A stretch of 64,000 bases of DNA from an uncultured Clostridium sp. (GTDB lineage: Bacteria; Bacillota; Clostridia; Clostridiales; Clostridiaceae). This document shows, piece by piece, positions 62,251 through 64,000 of this stretch (positions within the stretch are counted from its first letter, which is position 1; each line of letters begins with the position of its first letter). The DNA is taken from contig CAIFEX010000010.1 in NCBI GenBank assembly GCA_903789665.1, positions 27,995 to 91,994 of the forward strand. Direction: 5' to 3'. The position numbers and the translations under genes were made by a program. A model generated the notes under the pieces. It ran no database searches. It was not told the DNA's origin and saw nothing but the letters and a program-made list of their open reading frames with translations.

Positions 62251-62976
62251 ATGAGTTATGAAAATTTAAAATCTGCTGTAGATAATAGTACGAATATTGT
62301 ATTTCTAGGAGGCGCAGGAGTTTCCACAGAATCAAATATCCCAGATTTTAGATCTGAAGCGGGTCTTTATAAAACTAAAAACAATTATTCATATCCTCCT
62401 GAAGTAATGTTAAGTCATTCATTTTTTATGTCTCATACTGAAGATTTTTTTGAATTCTACAGGAAAAAAATGATATATAAAGATGCAAAACCAAACGATG
62501 CACATTATGCTCTAGCTGAATTGGAAAAAAAAGGAAAATTAAAAGCCATAGTAACTCAAAACATAGATGGCCTTCACCAGATGGCAGGATCAAAGAATGT
62601 TTTAGAGCTGCACGGTTCAATTCACCGAAATCACTGTACCAAATGCCATAAATTTTTCGATTTGAATTATATAATAAACAGTCCCGATATTATTCCTAAA
62701 TGTGATAAATGCAACGGACTTGTGAAACCCGACGTAGTCTTATATGAAGAAAGCTTAGACATGAATGTATTAAACAAATCTGTCCAATACATAAGTCAAG
62801 CTGACACCCTAATTGTAGGGGGAACATCCCTGGTAGTATATCCTGCTGCAGGATTAATCAATTATTTCAAAGGCAAAAACCTTGTACTTATAAATAAATC
62901 CTCTACACCCTATGACAATAGAGCTGACATAGTTATACACGATAAAATAGGTACAGTTCTAAAAAGTGTTTTGTGA
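62251..62976 (+). CDS. cobB: NAD-dependent protein deacylase, Sir2 family
   Basis: 241 residues. GGAGVSTESNIPDFRSE is the NAD-binding motif, TQNIDGLHQMAGS and the catalytic His of LHGSIHRNHC follow, with a Cys4 zinc site (CTKCHKFF, CDKCNGL) and VGGTSLVVYPA. It removes acetyl or other acyl groups from lysines, with acetyl-CoA synthetase a typical target. ATG 62251 with AGAGGTGA is the start; an open frame reaching back to 62089 passes through tRNA-Cys and is not coding. Confidence 0.95.
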   Translation: MSYENLKSAVDNSTNIVFLGGAGVSTESNIPDFRSEAGLYKTKNNYSYPPEVMLSHSFFMSHTEDFFEFYRKKMIYKDAKPNDAHYALAELEKKGKLKAIVTQNIDGLHQMAGSKNVLELHGSIHRNHCTKCHKFFDLNYIINSPDIIPKCDKCNGLVKPDVVLYEESLDMNVLNKSVQYISQADTLIVGGTSLVVYPAAGLINYFKGKNLVLINKSSTPYDNRADIVIHDKIGTVLKSVL

Positions 62977-62996
62977 AAATAATATGGGAGGAAAAA

Positions 62997-63034
62997 ATAT
63001 GCCTAGATTTGCATAAATCAAACCTAGGCATATT
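62997..63034. terminator. Bidirectional terminator between cobB and the parvulin gene
   Basis: ATATGCCTAG/CTAGGCATAT with an extra TTTG/CAAA pairing. Followed by TATTTTATTTT on the plus strand and TTTTTT on the minus strand, between convergent genes. Confidence 0.9.
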
Positions 63035-63059
63035 ATTTTATTTTAGAATCCATCTCAAG

Positions 63060-63803
63060 CTATTTAATCTCCACTTTATATTTATTTTTGAGTTCATTCG
63101 TAAATTGATTGTATTTAAATATCTGTCTTTCCTGAAGCAATCCATTTTTAATTGCACCTTTAACTTCATCAAAAGTTTTTACAGAAGGTCCTTCTTTCTT
63201 CTCAACTTTTATAAGATGATACCCAAATTGAGTTTTTACAGGCTGGCTCACCACTCCTATATCCAACTGAAAAGCTGCATTTTCAAATTCAGGCACCATT
63301 TGTCCTCTTGTAAATTTTCCAAGATTTCCTCCTTGTTTTTTTGACGGACATAGAGAATATTTCACAGCAGCATCTTCAAAAGGCAATCCATTTTTTATCT
63401 TTTCCAATACCTTATTGGCTTTTTCAAGAGAGTCCAGCAGTATATGCTTTGCAGTTATGCTTTCAGGATTTTTATACATATTTCTATTGGCATTATAATA
63501 ATCTTTAACTTCATCATCTGTAACTTTAGCAACCTTTATAATTTTACCAACTGCTACTTGAGTTAATATTTGTTTCTTAGCAGCTTCTATTCTAGCCAAA
63601 TAATTCTTATCATCTTCCATATGCTCATCTTTAGCATAATCATAAACAAGTTCAAAAGATATTAGCTCGTCTAACAACTGCTGTTTGCCTTTTTCAGTTT
63701 TAAAATATTGCTGTCTTTCCGGTGGAAACTTTCTTATTGAATTTTGCAAATCTTGTTCAGTTATTTTCATACCATTGACAACTGCTAATACATCATCTCG
63801 CAT
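63060..63803 (-). CDS. Parvulin-type peptidyl-prolyl isomerase (PrsA-like, no signal peptide)
   Basis: About 247 residues. SurA/PrsA-type N-terminal helical chaperone region (VLAVVNGMKITEQDLQ), a parvulin domain (ITAKHILLDSLEKANKVLEKI, GNLGKFTRGQMVPEFENAAF, VKTQFGYHLIKVEKKE) and a C-terminal helix. No signal peptide or lipobox, so it should be cytoplasmic, unlike true PrsA. GAGGAG precedes ATG 63803; the in-frame codon at 63818 has no RBS. Role: folding helper. Confidence 0.92.
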   Translation of the reverse strand: MRDDVLAVVNGMKITEQDLQNSIRKFPPERQQYFKTEKGKQQLLDELISFELVYDYAKDEHMEDDKNYLARIEAAKKQILTQVAVGKIIKVAKVTDDEVKDYYNANRNMYKNPESITAKHILLDSLEKANKVLEKIKNGLPFEDAAVKYSLCPSKKQGGNLGKFTRGQMVPEFENAAFQLDIGVVSQPVKTQFGYHLIKVEKKEGPSVKTFDEVKGAIKNGLLQERQIFKYNQFTNELKNKYKVEIK

Positions 63804-63842
63804 ATATTTTCTCCTCATTTATATATTTTATTGTATAAAACT

Positions 63843-63869
63843 AAGAGTTTCAGGTTCACCTGAAACTCT

Positions 63870-63870
<1 letters not shown>
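63843..63870 (-). terminator. Terminator of the rRNA/tRNA-Phe transcript
   Basis: AAGAGTTTCAGG/CCTGAAACTCTT, a 12-bp stem directly 3' of tRNA-Phe on the minus strand, followed by AGTTTTAT. It probably ends the rrn operon. Confidence 0.8.
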
Positions 63871-63945
<75 letters not shown>

Positions 63946-63960
63946 ATATATATAAATATA

Positions 63961-64000
63961 TCCGGCAGCGACCTGCTCTCCCACAGGGCCTCCCCTGCAG
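63961..64000 (-). rRNA. 5S rRNA, 3' end only
   Basis: The reverse strand reads GGGAGAGCAGGTCGCTGCCG, the conserved 3' part of bacterial 5S rRNA. The gene runs off the right edge. Position next to tRNA-Phe suggests an rrn operon entering the window from the right. Confidence 0.92.

Overview
This window is a stretch of a low-GC, endospore-forming, anaerobic Firmicute chromosome, most likely Clostridium sensu stricto. The signs are AT-rich intergenic DNA, strong GGAGG ribosome binding sites, many TTG/GTG starts, sporulation genes (spmA, spmB, csfB/gin), class III anaerobic ribonucleotide reductase, several clostridial ferredoxins, T-box leaders, and a complete D-proline reductase (Stickland) locus with a selenocysteine UGA. 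Nearly all genes lie on the minus strand, with an rRNA operon end (5S, tRNA-Phe) at the right edge. I infer that replication runs right to left and that oriC lies beyond the right edge.

0-4.3 kb: a partial radical SAM gene, larC, a 3-methyladenine glycosylase, a GIY-YIG nuclease and a mannose-1-phosphate guanylyltransferase. 4.4-14.5 kb: the proline reductase locus. From its promoter it reads prdC, a stand-alone copy of the PrdA N-terminal module, prdA (pyruvoyl proprotein), a small conserved protein, prdB (UGA read as Sec), prdD, prdE, prdF (proline racemase) and a TauE/SafE-type permease. The sigma-54 activator prdR lies just upstream. A -24/-12 promoter and a perfect 17-bp inverted repeat lie between prdR and prdC, which makes the locus a self-contained regulon. 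PrdF interconverts L- and D-proline, PrdA/PrdB reduce D-proline to 5-aminovalerate, and PrdC probably delivers electrons.

14.7-32.7 kb: a large SF1 helicase with a C-terminal nuclease-like domain, DedA, a LacI-family regulator, T-box-controlled ileS, an MBL hydrolase, an ArsR-type sensor, nrdD/nrdG behind an NrdR box, a monocluster ferredoxin, an Mrp Fe-S carrier and three uncharacterised envelope or hypothetical proteins.

32.7-60 kb: an expanded version of the near-origin gene order of Bacillus subtilis, present in pieces: ksgA, rnmV, yabE, tatD, metG (behind a Met T-box), then abrB, rsmI, yabB, ricT, holB, darA, tmk, yaaO-type decarboxylase and csfB. Inserted among these are udg, spmAB, cell-wall enzymes, ispF, a PspA cassette, cca, an NlpC/P60 hydrolase, motAB and a ferredoxin. 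Two clusters of DnaA-box-like 9-mers (about 43.5 and 47.5 kb) flank the only sizeable plus-strand block.

60-64 kb: CorA-type transporter, LD-carboxypeptidase, tRNA-Cys, Sir2 deacylase, a cytoplasmic parvulin, tRNA-Phe and the end of a 5S rRNA. I found no insertion sequence, prophage or CRISPR array.
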